DNA of 64,000 bases, from assembly GCF_900112345.1 (NCBI RefSeq), contig NZ_FOLB01000014.1:28109-92108 (forward strand). The letters run 5' to 3'. The notes under the pieces were generated by a model. That model was not told the origin of the DNA. It was given only the letters and a program-made list of their open reading frames with translations, and made no database searches. Below, in pieces: positions 1-8,077 of this stretch. Both the position numbers and the translations under genes were made by a program. The number at the start of each line of letters is the position of its first letter. Position 1 is the first letter of the stretch. The stretch is from Nocardioides terrae (GTDB lineage: Bacteria > Actinomycetota > Actinomycetes > Propionibacteriales > Nocardioidaceae).

Positions 1-63
1 CAGCCAGATCGCCGAGATGGCGTAGTAGAGCGGGGTGCCGATGGTGCTCAGCAGATCTCCCAC
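1..63 (-). CDS. yidC: Membrane protein insertase YidC/Oxa1, N-terminal fragment
   Basis: This is the first 21 codons of a minus-strand gene that continues beyond the window. The peptide begins at a GTG (63-61) and reads MGDLLSTIGTPLYYAISAIW, the usual start of actinobacterial YidC, with the first transmembrane segment beginning. An AGGAG-like ribosome site lies just upstream. YidC inserts and folds inner-membrane proteins with or without SecYEG. It follows rpmH-rnpA-yidD in the usual order. The call rests on this order plus the short N-terminus. Confidence 0.85.
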   Translation of the reverse strand, partial: MGDLLSTIGTPLYYAISAIWL

Positions 64-82
64 GGTCAGGCTCCTAACGGGG

Positions 83-343
83 TCAGTGGGACGGACCCGT
101 GTGAACACGGGAGGATCGAGGGGCGGGGACCGGGTCGTAGCCACCCGCGGCCCAGGGGTGACAGCGACCGACACGGCGTACGGCGAGCCAGCTGCCGCGC
201 AGGCTCCCGTGCACCTCCACCGCATGCAGGGCGTAGGTCGAGCAGCTCGGGTGGTAGCGGCACACCTGTCCGTAGAGCGGGCTGATCAACAGCCGGTAGG
301 CCTTGAGCAGCCCGACGAGCACGAACTTCACTGGATCGATCAC
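83..343 (-). CDS. yidD: Membrane protein insertion efficiency factor YidD
   Basis: An 86-residue protein with the YidD hallmarks: a hydrophobic amphipathic N-terminus ([20 protein letters not shown]), then the cysteine-containing core [19 protein letters not shown] and the downstream GRCHPW motif. YidD assists YidC-dependent membrane insertion at the cytoplasmic face. The start is taken as the GTG at 343-341 because it overlaps the rnpA stop in a GTGA junction; an in-frame ATG further upstream (364) would lie inside rnpA. The C-terminal tail after GGYDPVP is short and probably disordered. It lies between rnpA and yidC. Confidence 0.93.
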   Translation of the reverse strand: MIDPVKFVLVGLLKAYRLLISPLYGQVCRYHPSCSTYALHAVEVHGSLRGSWLAVRRVGRCHPWAAGGYDPVPAPRSSRVHTGPSH

Positions 344-687
344 GACGTCACCCGAACGAGGCAACGAGCCAGGTCGCTGCGGAGTTCCGCGTAGTCGGCG
401 GTCGACGAAGCCGGAAGCGCCCTGACCACGAGCACAGCAGAGCCCGGAAGCCGCGTCTCCGTGCTGGAGAGCAGCTCCCGGGCCAGGTGTCGAAGTCGTC
501 GCTTCACACGGTTGCGCGTCACCGCCGGGCCGACGGCCTTGCTGACGACAAAGCCGACGCGCACCGGTCGCTCGTCCTCGAGGCTCTCGAGGTGCACGAC
601 TAAGGTGCGGCTGCCGGCCCTGCGACCACGACGTACCGCCGACGCAAAGCCCGCGCCGTCGGTCAGCCGATGAGCGCGGGCCAGCAC
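340..687 (-). CDS. rnpA: Ribonuclease P protein component
   Basis: A 115-residue basic protein, normal length for RnpA, the protein subunit that helps RNase P RNA cleave 5' leaders from pre-tRNAs. It contains the conserved RNR-type motif [16 protein letters not shown] and the early [11 protein letters not shown] strand. It starts with GTG at 687-685, 39 bases after the rpmH stop, and its stop overlaps the yidD start. Order rpmH-rnpA-yidD-yidC is the near-universal bacterial arrangement. Confidence 0.96.
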   Translation of the reverse strand: MLARAHRLTDGAGFASAVRRGRRAGSRTLVVHLESLEDERPVRVGFVVSKAVGPAVTRNRVKRRLRHLARELLSSTETRLPGSAVLVVRALPASSTADYAELRSDLARCLVRVTS

Positions 688-726
688 AGAGGACGCCGAC
701 GTCGAGTCAGCCGAGGCCGAGTCGAC

Positions 727-864
727 TCAGACCGCGAGGTCCTTGCGCCCCTTGCGGCGGCGCGCGGAGAGGATCGCGCGGCCGGCGCGGGTGCGCATCC
801 GCAGACGGAAGCCGTGCGTCTTGGCGCGACGACGGTTGTTCGGCTGATACGTACGCTTGCTCAC
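727..864 (-). CDS. rpmH: 50S ribosomal protein L34
   Basis: A 45-codon gene read directly from the minus strand: it begins [18 protein letters not shown] and ends GRKDLAV, the full canonical L34 sequence. The start is GTG at 864-862 with an AAGGA ribosome site a few bases upstream. L34 is a late-assembling small protein of the large ribosomal subunit. It is the first gene of the minus-strand rpmH-rnpA-yidD-yidC operon, transcribed divergently from dnaA. Confidence 0.97.
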   Translation of the reverse strand: MSKRTYQPNNRRRAKTHGFRLRMRTRAGRAILSARRRKGRKDLAV

Positions 865-1455
865 GAGAGTTCCTTAGGTGAATCGGGTCTTGGCGTGTCG
901 CCCGGCAGCAGTCGGCAGCACCGTGATCCACTGTGCTCGGCACGGTGGATGCACCCGGTCGGCTGGCACCGCCCGCCCACGGGGTGACCCCAATGCTCGG
1001 GGATCCATGGACATGCGGCGTCGGTCGACGCTCTCTACTGCTGACAGGCGACCGGCCAACGGTACGCGGTGCCGAGTGACAGGGTCAAACTCCGGCGGCA
1101 CCCCTTGGCGACGCCGGTTTACCCAACCTACGGGACGATCGTCACGGCCTGTGGACAACGGGTTGCTACTACGGAGGCGCGAGGGTTACGTTCGTGCGGT
1201 ACCGAGGTTCCCTGCCGTCGCCGTGGAGCTTCGGACGCTTCCGCGGGGGGAGCACTCGGCAGATCACTCGGAAGCCGCTCTGACCTGCATAGACGTCCGA
1301 GGTCCGGGATCGGCGTCGCGTCTCGGTCCGGCTCGATCCACACGCCCCGGGCCGGGTTCACACCTTGTGGACAAACTTGTGGAGACAAACCCGACCACGA
1401 CCACCGCGGCCGTCATACACGGCGTCCGTGATCCGCACAGGGAAGGCTGAACCGC
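865..1455. promoter_or_regulatory. rpmH-dnaA divergent intergenic region with DnaA boxes
   Basis: A 591-base stretch with no convincing gene; open frames through it have no recognisable product. It holds the divergent promoters of rpmH and dnaA. Two exact DnaA boxes occur as TGTGGACAA (1150-1158 and 1366-1374; reverse complement TTGTCCACA). A degenerate copy, TTGTGGAGACAA, follows the second. CGATCCACAC (1334-1343) is repeated exactly in the dnaA-dnaN gap. An imperfect palindrome (arms 926-936 and 940-950, one mismatch, core ATCCAC/GTGGAT) lies near rpmH. Autoregulation of dnaA through these boxes is likely by analogy; a role as part of oriC is possible. Confidence 0.75.
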
Positions 1456-2937
1456 GTGGACCACACGGCAGCACCGGAGCCCGCACACCCGTCCGCGAAC
1501 GACTCCGGCGAGGCGTCTCTCGAAGCGGCCTGGACCGCCGTGGTGGACGAGCTGGTGCCGAGCCAGCAGGCGTGGGTCCGGACCAGCCAGCCGGTCGCCA
1601 TCCACGGCGACACCGCGATCGTGGCAGTTCCCAACGACTTCACCCGCAACCGGCTGGAGGGCGCGCTGCGCAAGGACCTGGAGGATGCGCTCAGTCGCCA
1701 GCTCGCGCGCGAGGTGCGGATCGCCGTCACGGTCAACGCCGAGCTCGAGATGGAGCCCGTCGCGGCCGTGGAGACGACGATGCCCCCGACATCGTCCGAG
1801 CAGCCCAACGACATATCTGCCAATCGACAGATCGACATGTCGACAATCGCACAGCCGGCGCCGACGCCCTCCGGCTCGGACACGCGGCCCAGCGCCCTCG
1901 AGACGCGGCTCAACCCGAAGTACACCTTCGAGACCTTCGTCATCGGGTCGTCCAACCGCTTCCCGCACGCCGCCGCCGTCGCCGTCAGCGAGGCGCCCGG
2001 CAAGGCCTACAACCCGCTGCTCGTCTACGGGGAGTCAGGCCTCGGCAAGACGCACCTGTTGCACGCCATCGGCCACTACGTGCGCAGCCTCTACAACGGC
2101 GCCAAGGTCCGCTACGTGAGCTCGGAGGAGTTCACCAACGAGTTCATCAACGCCATCCGCGACGACCGGCAGGACCGGTTCAAGCGGCGCTACCGGGACG
2201 TCGACGTCCTGCTCATCGACGACATCCAGTTCCTGGAGGGGAAGACCCAGACCCAGGAGGAGTTCTTCCACACCTTCAACACCCTCCACAACGCCAACAA
2301 GCAGATCGTGCTCACCTCCGACCGGGCGCCGAAGCGGCTCGAGGCGCTGGAGGACCGGCTGCGCAACCGGTTCGAGTGGGGGCTCATCACCGACGTGCAG
2401 CCGCCGGACGTCGAGACGCGCATCGCGATCCTGCGCAAGAAGGCCGCGATGGACCGTCTGACGGCGCCGCCGGACGTCCTGGAGTTCATCGCGACGAAGA
2501 TCCAGACCAACATCCGCGAGCTCGAGGGCGCGCTGATCCGCGTGACCGCCTTCGCCAACCTCAACCGCCAGGAGGTCGACATGACCCTGGCCGAGATCGT
2601 CCTCAAGGACCTGATCCCCGAGGGGGGCGAGCCGGAGATCACCGCCGGCCTGATCATCGCCCAGACCGCCGCCTACTTCGGGCTGTCCATCGACGAGCTC
2701 ACCGGTCCCTCCCGCGGCCGCCACCTCGTCATGGCGCGCCAGATCGCCATGTATCTCTGCCGCGAGCTCACCGACCTCTCCCTGCCCAAGATCGGCGCGC
2801 AGTTCGGCAATCGCGACCACACGACGGTGATGTACGCCGAGCGCAAGATCAACCAGCTGCTCGCCGAGCGGCGGGCGGTCTTCAACCAGGTCAGCGAGCT
2901 CACCAACCGGGTGAAGCTGCAGGCGCGCCAGACCTAG
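1456..2937 (+). CDS. dnaA: Chromosomal replication initiator protein DnaA
   Basis: A 493-residue AAA+ initiator that binds DnaA boxes and melts oriC. Domain I covers roughly residues 20-100, followed by a Thr/Pro-rich linker. The AAA+ domain has Walker A GESGLGKT at 192-199 and Walker B LLIDD at 252-256. The C-terminal domain IV carries the DnaA-box-binding signature ending in [15 protein letters not shown]. The start is GTG at 1456; the upstream segment holds DnaA boxes. A strong hairpin follows the stop. Length and motifs are normal for the family. Confidence 0.99.
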   Translation: MDHTAAPEPAHPSANDSGEASLEAAWTAVVDELVPSQQAWVRTSQPVAIHGDTAIVAVPNDFTRNRLEGALRKDLEDALSRQLAREVRIAVTVNAELEMEPVAAVETTMPPTSSEQPNDISANRQIDMSTIAQPAPTPSGSDTRPSALETRLNPKYTFETFVIGSSNRFPHAAAVAVSEAPGKAYNPLLVYGESGLGKTHLLHAIGHYVRSLYNGAKVRYVSSEEFTNEFINAIRDDRQDRFKRRYRDVDVLLIDDIQFLEGKTQTQEEFFHTFNTLHNANKQIVLTSDRAPKRLEALEDRLRNRFEWGLITDVQPPDVETRIAILRKKAAMDRLTAPPDVLEFIATKIQTNIRELEGALIRVTAFANLNRQEVDMTLAEIVLKDLIPEGGEPEITAGLIIAQTAAYFGLSIDELTGPSRGRHLVMARQIAMYLCRELTDLSLPKIGAQFGNRDHTTVMYAERKINQLLAERRAVFNQVSELTNRVKLQARQT

Positions 2938-2957
2938 ATCTCCGTCGCCGACGTCCG

Positions 2958-2990
2958 CGTGCCCCCGAGAGCCCTGCCCTCGGGGGCACG
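2958..2990 (+). terminator. Hairpin terminator after dnaA
   Basis: A perfect 12-bp inverted repeat (CGTGCCCCCGAG, 2958-2969, and its complement, 2979-2990) with a 9-base loop sits 20 bases after the dnaA stop. There is no T-tract, as is common in high-GC actinobacteria. It separates dnaA transcription from the downstream origin segment. Confidence 0.75.
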
Positions 2991-3425
2991 GTCGTCTCCG
3001 AACAGGGTCGGGCAGACCTGTGTAGTTCCCCGGCCCGATGGTCCGAATTACACGGGGAGGATCTGAGGATGAGCCTCGTCGGAGACACGCACGGGCCGAC
3101 GCCGCCCACACCCGCGCCCGCTGGTCCACGGCCCGATCCACACCCCCTGTGGGGGACGATCGAGCGCCACGAGCAGGGACGACGGCGGTTGTCCACAGTT
3201 TCCACGGACCCTCTTACTCCCTCGGAACTACAACCAGATCGATCATCCGTGAAAACCCACGACCCTCCCGACCTGGGGAAAACCACCACGCTGCCGGCAC
3301 ACCCCGACCGCCGCGGCTGGAGAAGTTGTTCCGCCTGTTCTCCCCCGCCGGTGTCGGCCGTCGGCGCTGCGTGGCAGGATTCAGGTCCACGTGCACAGCC
3401 GCTCGAGCAAGAAGGACCACACATC
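2991..3425. other. Candidate oriC (dnaA-dnaN intergenic)
   Basis: This gene-free stretch lies at the usual actinobacterial oriC position. It has one exact DnaA box, TTGTCCACA at 3189-3197. Weaker matches include TGGTCCACG (3122-3130), CGATCCACAC (3134-3143, identical to 1334-1343) and AGGTCCACG further on. Bases 3198-3290 are locally less GC-rich than the neighbourhood and could serve as the unwinding element. The low number of consensus boxes compared with the many of Streptomyces or Mycobacterium makes the exact boundaries uncertain. The dnaN promoter must also lie here. Confidence 0.7.
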
Positions 3426-4559
3426 GTGAAGTTCCGCGTCGACCGCGACGTGTTCGCGGATGCCGTCGCCTGGGCTGCCCGCAGCCTGCCCGTCCGCCCG
3501 AGCACCCCCGTCCTGTCGGGCCTCCTCATCGAGGCCGGCCAGGAGGGCCTGGTGCTGTCCACGTTCGACTACGAGACGTCCGCCCGCGCGACGCTCGCCG
3601 CCGAGGTGGCCGACGAGGGCAAGGCGCTGGTGAGCGGCCGACTGCTGGCCGACATCGTCCGGAGCCTCCCGGCCAAGCCGGTCGAGCTCACCCTCGAGGG
3701 CGCTCGCGCCAGCCTCACCTGCGGCTCCGCGCGCTTCAGCCTGCAGACCATGCCGGTCGAGGACTACCCGACGCTGCCGGACATGCCGACCGCTGCCGGC
3801 ACCGTCAAGAGCGACGTGTTCGCCCACGCGGTCGCCCAGGCGGTCACCGCCGCGGGTCGTGACGACATGCTCCCGGTGCTGACCGGCGTGCGGCTCGAGA
3901 TCGACGGGTCGAGCATCTCGCTGCTCGCCACCGACCGCTTCCGGCTCTCCATCCGGGAGCTCGAGTGGAGCCCCAGCACCCCTGACGAGACCCTGGCCGC
4001 GCTCGTCCCGGCCAAGGTGCTCGCCGACACCGCGAAGTCGCTGACCAGCGGCAGTGAGGTGACCATCGCGCTGTCCGCCGGTGGCGCCGGCGAGGGCATC
4101 ATCGGCTTCGAGGGCGCGGCCGCGGGCGGCGTACGACGCACCACGACGCGACTGCTCGACGGTGAGTTCCCCAAGGTCCGCAGCCTGTTCCCGAGCGAGC
4201 ACCTCACCAAGGCGCTGGTCAGCAAGGCCGAGCTGGTCGAGTCGGTCAAGCGCGTCTCGCTCGTCGCGGAGCGCAACACCGCCGTGCAGCTGAAGTTCTC
4301 CGACGGGGTGCTGACCCTCGACGCCGGGTCCGGTGAGGAGGCCCAGGCCTCGGAGTCCATCGAGGCCGACATCAACGGCGAGGAGCTCACGACCGGGTTC
4401 AACCCGCAGTTCCTGCTCGACGGGCTGACCGCGATCGACGAGTCGACCGTGGAGCTCGCCTTCACCCAGGCCTCCAAGCCCGTGGTCATCAGCGGCTCCG
4501 GCGACGAGGAGAGCCCCGGGTTCCGCTACCTGCTGATGCCGCGCCGCCTGCTGTCCTGA
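3426..4559 (+). CDS. dnaN: DNA polymerase III beta sliding clamp
   Basis: A 377-residue clamp protein, normal length, forming the ring that tethers DNA polymerase III to DNA. The N-terminus MKFRVDRDVFADAVAWAARSLP and the C-terminal end with RYLLMPRRLL match the family, whose three repeated domains are about 120 residues each. The frame is open far upstream through the origin and dnaA, but the true start is the GTG at 3426, where similarity begins. It follows the candidate oriC and precedes gnd, as in other actinobacteria. Confidence 0.98.
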   Translation: MKFRVDRDVFADAVAWAARSLPVRPSTPVLSGLLIEAGQEGLVLSTFDYETSARATLAAEVADEGKALVSGRLLADIVRSLPAKPVELTLEGARASLTCGSARFSLQTMPVEDYPTLPDMPTAAGTVKSDVFAHAVAQAVTAAGRDDMLPVLTGVRLEIDGSSISLLATDRFRLSIRELEWSPSTPDETLAALVPAKVLADTAKSLTSGSEVTIALSAGGAGEGIIGFEGAAAGGVRRTTTRLLDGEFPKVRSLFPSEHLTKALVSKAELVESVKRVSLVAERNTAVQLKFSDGVLTLDAGSGEEAQASESIEADINGEELTTGFNPQFLLDGLTAIDESTVELAFTQASKPVVISGSGDEESPGFRYLLMPRRLLS

Positions 4560-4615
4560 TCCGGGCCCGTTCGGGGCACTGGAAGGTGTCAGGACTCATC
4601 CACGAGAGGAACGCC

Positions 4616-5518
4616 ATGCACATCGGACTCGTCGGACTCGGCAAGATGGGCGGCAACATGCGTGCCCGCCTGCGCAACGCCGGCCACACCGTCATCGGCT
4701 ATGACCGCAACGCCGACCTGAGCGACTCCAGCAGCCTCGCCGACATGGTCGAGCAGCTGCGCGGCCTCGGCGACGGGCCGACCGTGGTGTGGGTGATGGT
4801 GCCGGCCGGCGACCCGACCCGGTCCACGATCGCCGAGCTCAAGGAGCTGCTCGACGAGGGTGACCTCGTCGTGGACGGCGGCAACAGCAAGTACACCGAT
4901 GACGCCATCAACGCCGCCTCGCTCGGCGAGAAGGGCATCGACTTCGTCGACTGCGGCGTCTCCGGCGGCGTGTGGGGGCTGCAGAACGGCTACGCCCTGA
5001 TGTACGGCGGCACCACCAGCGCGGCCGCGAAGGTCATGCCCGCCCTGGAGGCCCTCAAGCCCGACCACACCGAGGACGGCCTGGTCCACTGCGGCGAGAC
5101 GGCCGGCGCCGGCCACTTCGCCAAGATGGTCCACAACGGCATCGAGTACGCGATGATGCAGGCCTACGCCGAGGGCTGGGAGCTGCTCGACAAGGTCGAC
5201 ATCGTCGACAACGTCCCGGAGATCTTCGCCTCCTGGCGCACCGGCACCGTCGTCCGGTCCTGGCTGCTCGACCTGCTCGTCGACCAGCTGCGCGCCGACG
5301 AGCACCTCGACAAGATCAAGGGCTACGCCGAGGACTCCGGCGAGGGCCGGTGGACCGTCCAGGCCGCGATCGACAACGCCGTGCCGATGCCCGCGATCTC
5401 AGCCTCGCTCTTCGCCCGCTTCGCCTCGCGCCAGGAGGACGACGTGGCGATGAAGGCGATCGCTGCGATGCGCAACGGCTTCGGCGGCCACGCGGTCATC
5501 TCGGAGTCGGAAGCCTGA
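4616..5518 (+). CDS. gnd: 6-phosphogluconate dehydrogenase, decarboxylating (short form)
   Basis: A 300-residue NAD(P)-dependent enzyme of the short GndA/YqeC type converting 6-phosphogluconate to ribulose 5-phosphate and CO2 in the pentose phosphate pathway. It has the nucleotide-binding motif GLVGLGKMGGNM at residues 4-15, the substrate-binding segment DGGNSKYTDD and the catalytic lysine region FAKMVHNGIEYAMMQ. ATG 4616 is preferred over the upstream GTG at 4586 because GAGAGGA (4604-4610) sits at proper spacing. Location between dnaN and recF is typical of actinobacteria. Confidence 0.95.
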   Translation: MHIGLVGLGKMGGNMRARLRNAGHTVIGYDRNADLSDSSSLADMVEQLRGLGDGPTVVWVMVPAGDPTRSTIAELKELLDEGDLVVDGGNSKYTDDAINAASLGEKGIDFVDCGVSGGVWGLQNGYALMYGGTTSAAAKVMPALEALKPDHTEDGLVHCGETAGAGHFAKMVHNGIEYAMMQAYAEGWELLDKVDIVDNVPEIFASWRTGTVVRSWLLDLLVDQLRADEHLDKIKGYAEDSGEGRWTVQAAIDNAVPMPAISASLFARFASRQEDDVAMKAIAAMRNGFGGHAVISESEA

Positions 5519-6139
5519 CCCCCACGATCCGGCACCTCCTGCTCGACGCCGACGGTGTCCTGCAGCACCGGCCGGGCGGCTGGGAGGAGGCGTTCGAGCG
5601 GTGGGGCGACGACCGCGCGATCGAGCTGCTGGAGGCCATGTTCGCGGCCGAGAAGGCCGCGATCCGCGGCGAGCGGGACGCCGTCGATGTCGTCGCCGAA
5701 GTGCTCGGCGACTTCGACCTCTCCGACTCCCCGACCGAGGTCTTCGAGACGGGTGTGGTTCCGGATCGAGCCGGTGCCGGCCAGCTTCGACCTGGTCCGC
5801 CGGCTACGCGCGGCCGGGTTCGGGGTGCACCTCGGCACCAACCAGACGCAGCGCCGGGCGGCGTACATGCGGGGGACCCTCGGGTACGACGACCTCTTCG
5901 ACGTGTCCTGCTACTCCGCGGAGATGGGTCTGGCCAAGCCCGATCAGGCCTACTTCCGCCGGGCCGCCGAGCTGATCGGCGTGCCGCCCGAGGAGGTGCT
6001 CTTCGTCGACGACACCCTGGCCAACGTCGTCGCCGCCCAGGACGTCGGCATGGCGGGCGTGCACTGGCACCTGCGTGACGGGCATCCGCTGCTGGAGAAG
6101 ATGCTGGCCGACCACGGCGTCGTCCCCGCCGCGCCCTAG
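5515..6139 (+). pseudogene. HAD-family hydrolase, frameshifted
   Basis: The first part, beginning LTPTIRHLLLDADGVLQ with the HAD motif I aspartates, is read in one frame up to FETG near 5750. The rest, from WFRIEPVPASFDLVRRL through NQTQRRAAYM and the motif IV region LFVDDTLANV, is read in the +1 frame to the stop at 6139. Deleting one G from the GGG at 5751-5753 restores a continuous HAD phosphatase of about 207 residues. The 5' end has no ATG or GTG; the best candidate is a CTG at 5515 overlapping the gnd stop. It could be a genuine pseudogene, a sequencing error or, less likely, programmed frameshifting. Confidence 0.8.
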
Positions 6140-6172
6140 TCTTCTCCCCAGGACCTGACGGGAGGAGGAGTC

Positions 6173-7312
6173 GTGCACGTCACGCACCTGACCCTCCATG
6201 ACTTCCGCTCCTATGAGAGCGCCGACGTCGCGCTGGAGCCGGGCGTCACCGCGTTCGTCGGCCGCAACGGCCAGGGCAAGACCAACCTGGTCGAGGCGAT
6301 CGACTACCTCTCCCGGCTGCAGTCGCACCGGGTCGCTGCCGACGCACCGCTCGTGCGGGCCGGCGCGGACCAGGCCGTCGTCCGCGCGGCGGTGGTGAAG
6401 GACGGGCGCACCGCCGTCCTCGAGGTCGAGATCAACCCCGGCCGGGCCAACCGGGCCAGGATCAACCGCTCGCCGCTGCCGCGCACGCGGGAGCTGGTCG
6501 GCCTGGTCCGCACCGTCGTCTTCTCACCCGAGGACCTCGCCCTGGTCAAGGGCGACCCGAGCGAGCGGCGCCGGTTCCTCGACGACCTCATGGTGCTCCG
6601 CGCGCCCCGGCTGGCCGGCACCCGCGCCGACTACGACCGCGTGCTCAAGCAGCGCAACTCGCTGCTGAAGTCGTCGCGCACCGGCCGCGGTGACCGGGAG
6701 CTGCTCCTCTCCACCCTCACGGTCTGGGACGACCACCTCGCCCGCACCGGCTCGGAGATCCTCGCCGAGCGGCTCGCGCTCACCGACGCGCTCCAGCCGT
6801 ACGTCGGCAAGGCCTACGAGACCGTCGCGCGCGGAGCGTCCCGCGATGACGCGGTGATCGCCTACCGCCCGTCGTTCGACCTGGACGGCGCCACCACGCA
6901 GCCGGAGCTCGAGAAGGCCATCCACGCCGAGCTGGGCCGACGTCAACGCGACGAGCTCGACCGCGGCGTCTCGCTGGTCGGCCCCCACCGCGACGACCTG
7001 CTGCTCAGCATCGGCGCCGGAGAGCAGCACCTGCCGGTGAAGGGCTACGCCTCGCACGGCGAGTCGTGGTCCTTCGCGCTGGCGCTGCGGCTGGCGTCGT
7101 ACGACCTGCTCCGGGCCGACGGGGACGACCCGATCCTGATCCTCGACGACGTCTTCGCCGAGCTCGACACCGACCGCCGGGACCAGCTCGCGGGCCTGGT
7201 CGCCGACGCCGAGCAGGTCCTCGTGACCGCCGCGGTCGGCGCCGACGTCCCGGTGGTCCTGGCCGGCGCCCGGTTCCGCGTCGGCGGCGGTGAGGTGACC
7301 CGCGATGAGTGA
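6173..7312 (+). CDS. recF: DNA replication and repair protein RecF
   Basis: A 379-residue SMC-like ATPase acting with RecO and RecR to load RecA at gaps. It has Walker A GRNGQGKT at residues 30-37 and, near the C-terminus, the Walker B segment [14 protein letters not shown]. The GTG start at 6173 is preceded by a purine-rich GGGAGGAGGAG ribosome site. The 3' end overlaps the dciA start by 8 bases, suggesting translational coupling. Confidence 0.97.
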   Translation: MHVTHLTLHDFRSYESADVALEPGVTAFVGRNGQGKTNLVEAIDYLSRLQSHRVAADAPLVRAGADQAVVRAAVVKDGRTAVLEVEINPGRANRARINRSPLPRTRELVGLVRTVVFSPEDLALVKGDPSERRRFLDDLMVLRAPRLAGTRADYDRVLKQRNSLLKSSRTGRGDRELLLSTLTVWDDHLARTGSEILAERLALTDALQPYVGKAYETVARGASRDDAVIAYRPSFDLDGATTQPELEKAIHAELGRRQRDELDRGVSLVGPHRDDLLLSIGAGEQHLPVKGYASHGESWSFALALRLASYDLLRADGDDPILILDDVFAELDTDRRDQLAGLVADAEQVLVTAAVGADVPVVLAGARFRVGGGEVTRDE

Positions 7313-7907
7313 CGACTCCGGGGCTCCCGACCGCCCGCCCGACCGCGCACCTGACCTTTCGAACGGCGACACGCCGCCGGAGGGCCCCGACGGTCAGACG
7401 CCCGAGGTGCCGGCGCCGGACGGACTCGACCTCGCCCGGGCGCTGATGCGGGCGACCGCCGGGTCGTCGACGCGCAAGGCGACCAAGCGGTCGAAGAAGC
7501 GGCGGGACGGCGGGGCTCGAGGGCGGGTGAGCGGCAGCCACCCCGACGACCGCGACCCGCAGCTGCTCGACGCGACGCTGGGCCGGCTGGTCGCCGACCA
7601 CGGGTGGGAGCTCGACCTGCGGGTGCACGGCGTCTTCGGGCGCTGGGCCGAGCTGGTCGGCGTCGAGATCGCCGACCACTGCACTCCCGAGTCGTTCGCC
7701 GACGGGCGCCTGGTCGTCCGCACCGACTCCACCGCATGGGCGACCCAGCTGCGGCTGCTCGCGCCGACGGTCGTACGTCGGCTCAACGAGGAGCTCGGGC
7801 ACGGCACGGTGACCGTCATCGAGGTGCTCGGGCCGCACTTGCCGACCTGGAAGAAAGGACGGCTGTCGAGCCGGGACGGCCGCGGCCCGAGGGACACCTA
7901 CGGCTGA
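7305..7907 (+). CDS. dciA: DUF721/DciA-family protein, predicted replicative helicase operator
   Basis: A 200-residue protein: a Pro/Asp-rich, probably disordered N-terminus (1-50), a basic stretch ([14 protein letters not shown]), then the DUF721 domain from about residue 85. The domain contains the typical segments [18 protein letters not shown] and [17 protein letters not shown]. DciA proteins recruit or load DnaB helicase in bacteria lacking DnaC. The position between recF and gyrB and the 8-base overlap with recF are standard in actinobacteria. Confidence 0.9.
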   Translation: MSDDSGAPDRPPDRAPDLSNGDTPPEGPDGQTPEVPAPDGLDLARALMRATAGSSTRKATKRSKKRRDGGARGRVSGSHPDDRDPQLLDATLGRLVADHGWELDLRVHGVFGRWAELVGVEIADHCTPESFADGRLVVRTDSTAWATQLRLLAPTVVRRLNEELGHGTVTVIEVLGPHLPTWKKGRLSSRDGRGPRDTYG

Positions 7908-8005
7908 CGCGTTCTGGCGTTCTGGCGGCTCCTCGGCCGTATAGGGAGTCGTCCGAGCCCCTCGGAGAGCCTCGCAGCGCCACTTCCGTCACGTCACGGG
8001 CGATA

Positions 8006-8077
8006 ATTCATCCACAGTGGCCCCTCCTGGGGAGGCCGGTGCGTGGTTTCGGGCCCTGCGGCCGGTAACATTGGCCC
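8006..8077 (+). promoter_or_regulatory. gyrB upstream region: ATTCATCCACAG motif and leaderless -10
   Basis: The 170-base gap between dciA and gyrB has no gene. It contains ATTCATCCACAG (8006-8017), a DnaA-box-like 12-mer repeated exactly in the palindrome at 17362-17373. A -10-like TAACAT (8066-8071) ends six bases before the gyrB GTG, which fits a leaderless promoter. DnaA control of gyrB is an inference from the motif. Confidence 0.5.

Noticed and set aside
878..1450. 190-codon frame between rpmH and dnaA
   Set aside because: It overlaps DnaA boxes and the dnaA promoter region, has Arg/Thr-rich random-looking sequence and no homologue pattern.
1365..3425. Long plus-strand frame from 1365 through dnaA into dnaN
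   Set aside because: It is an out-of-frame shadow of dnaA joined in phase to dnaN; similarity to the clamp starts only at GTG 3426.
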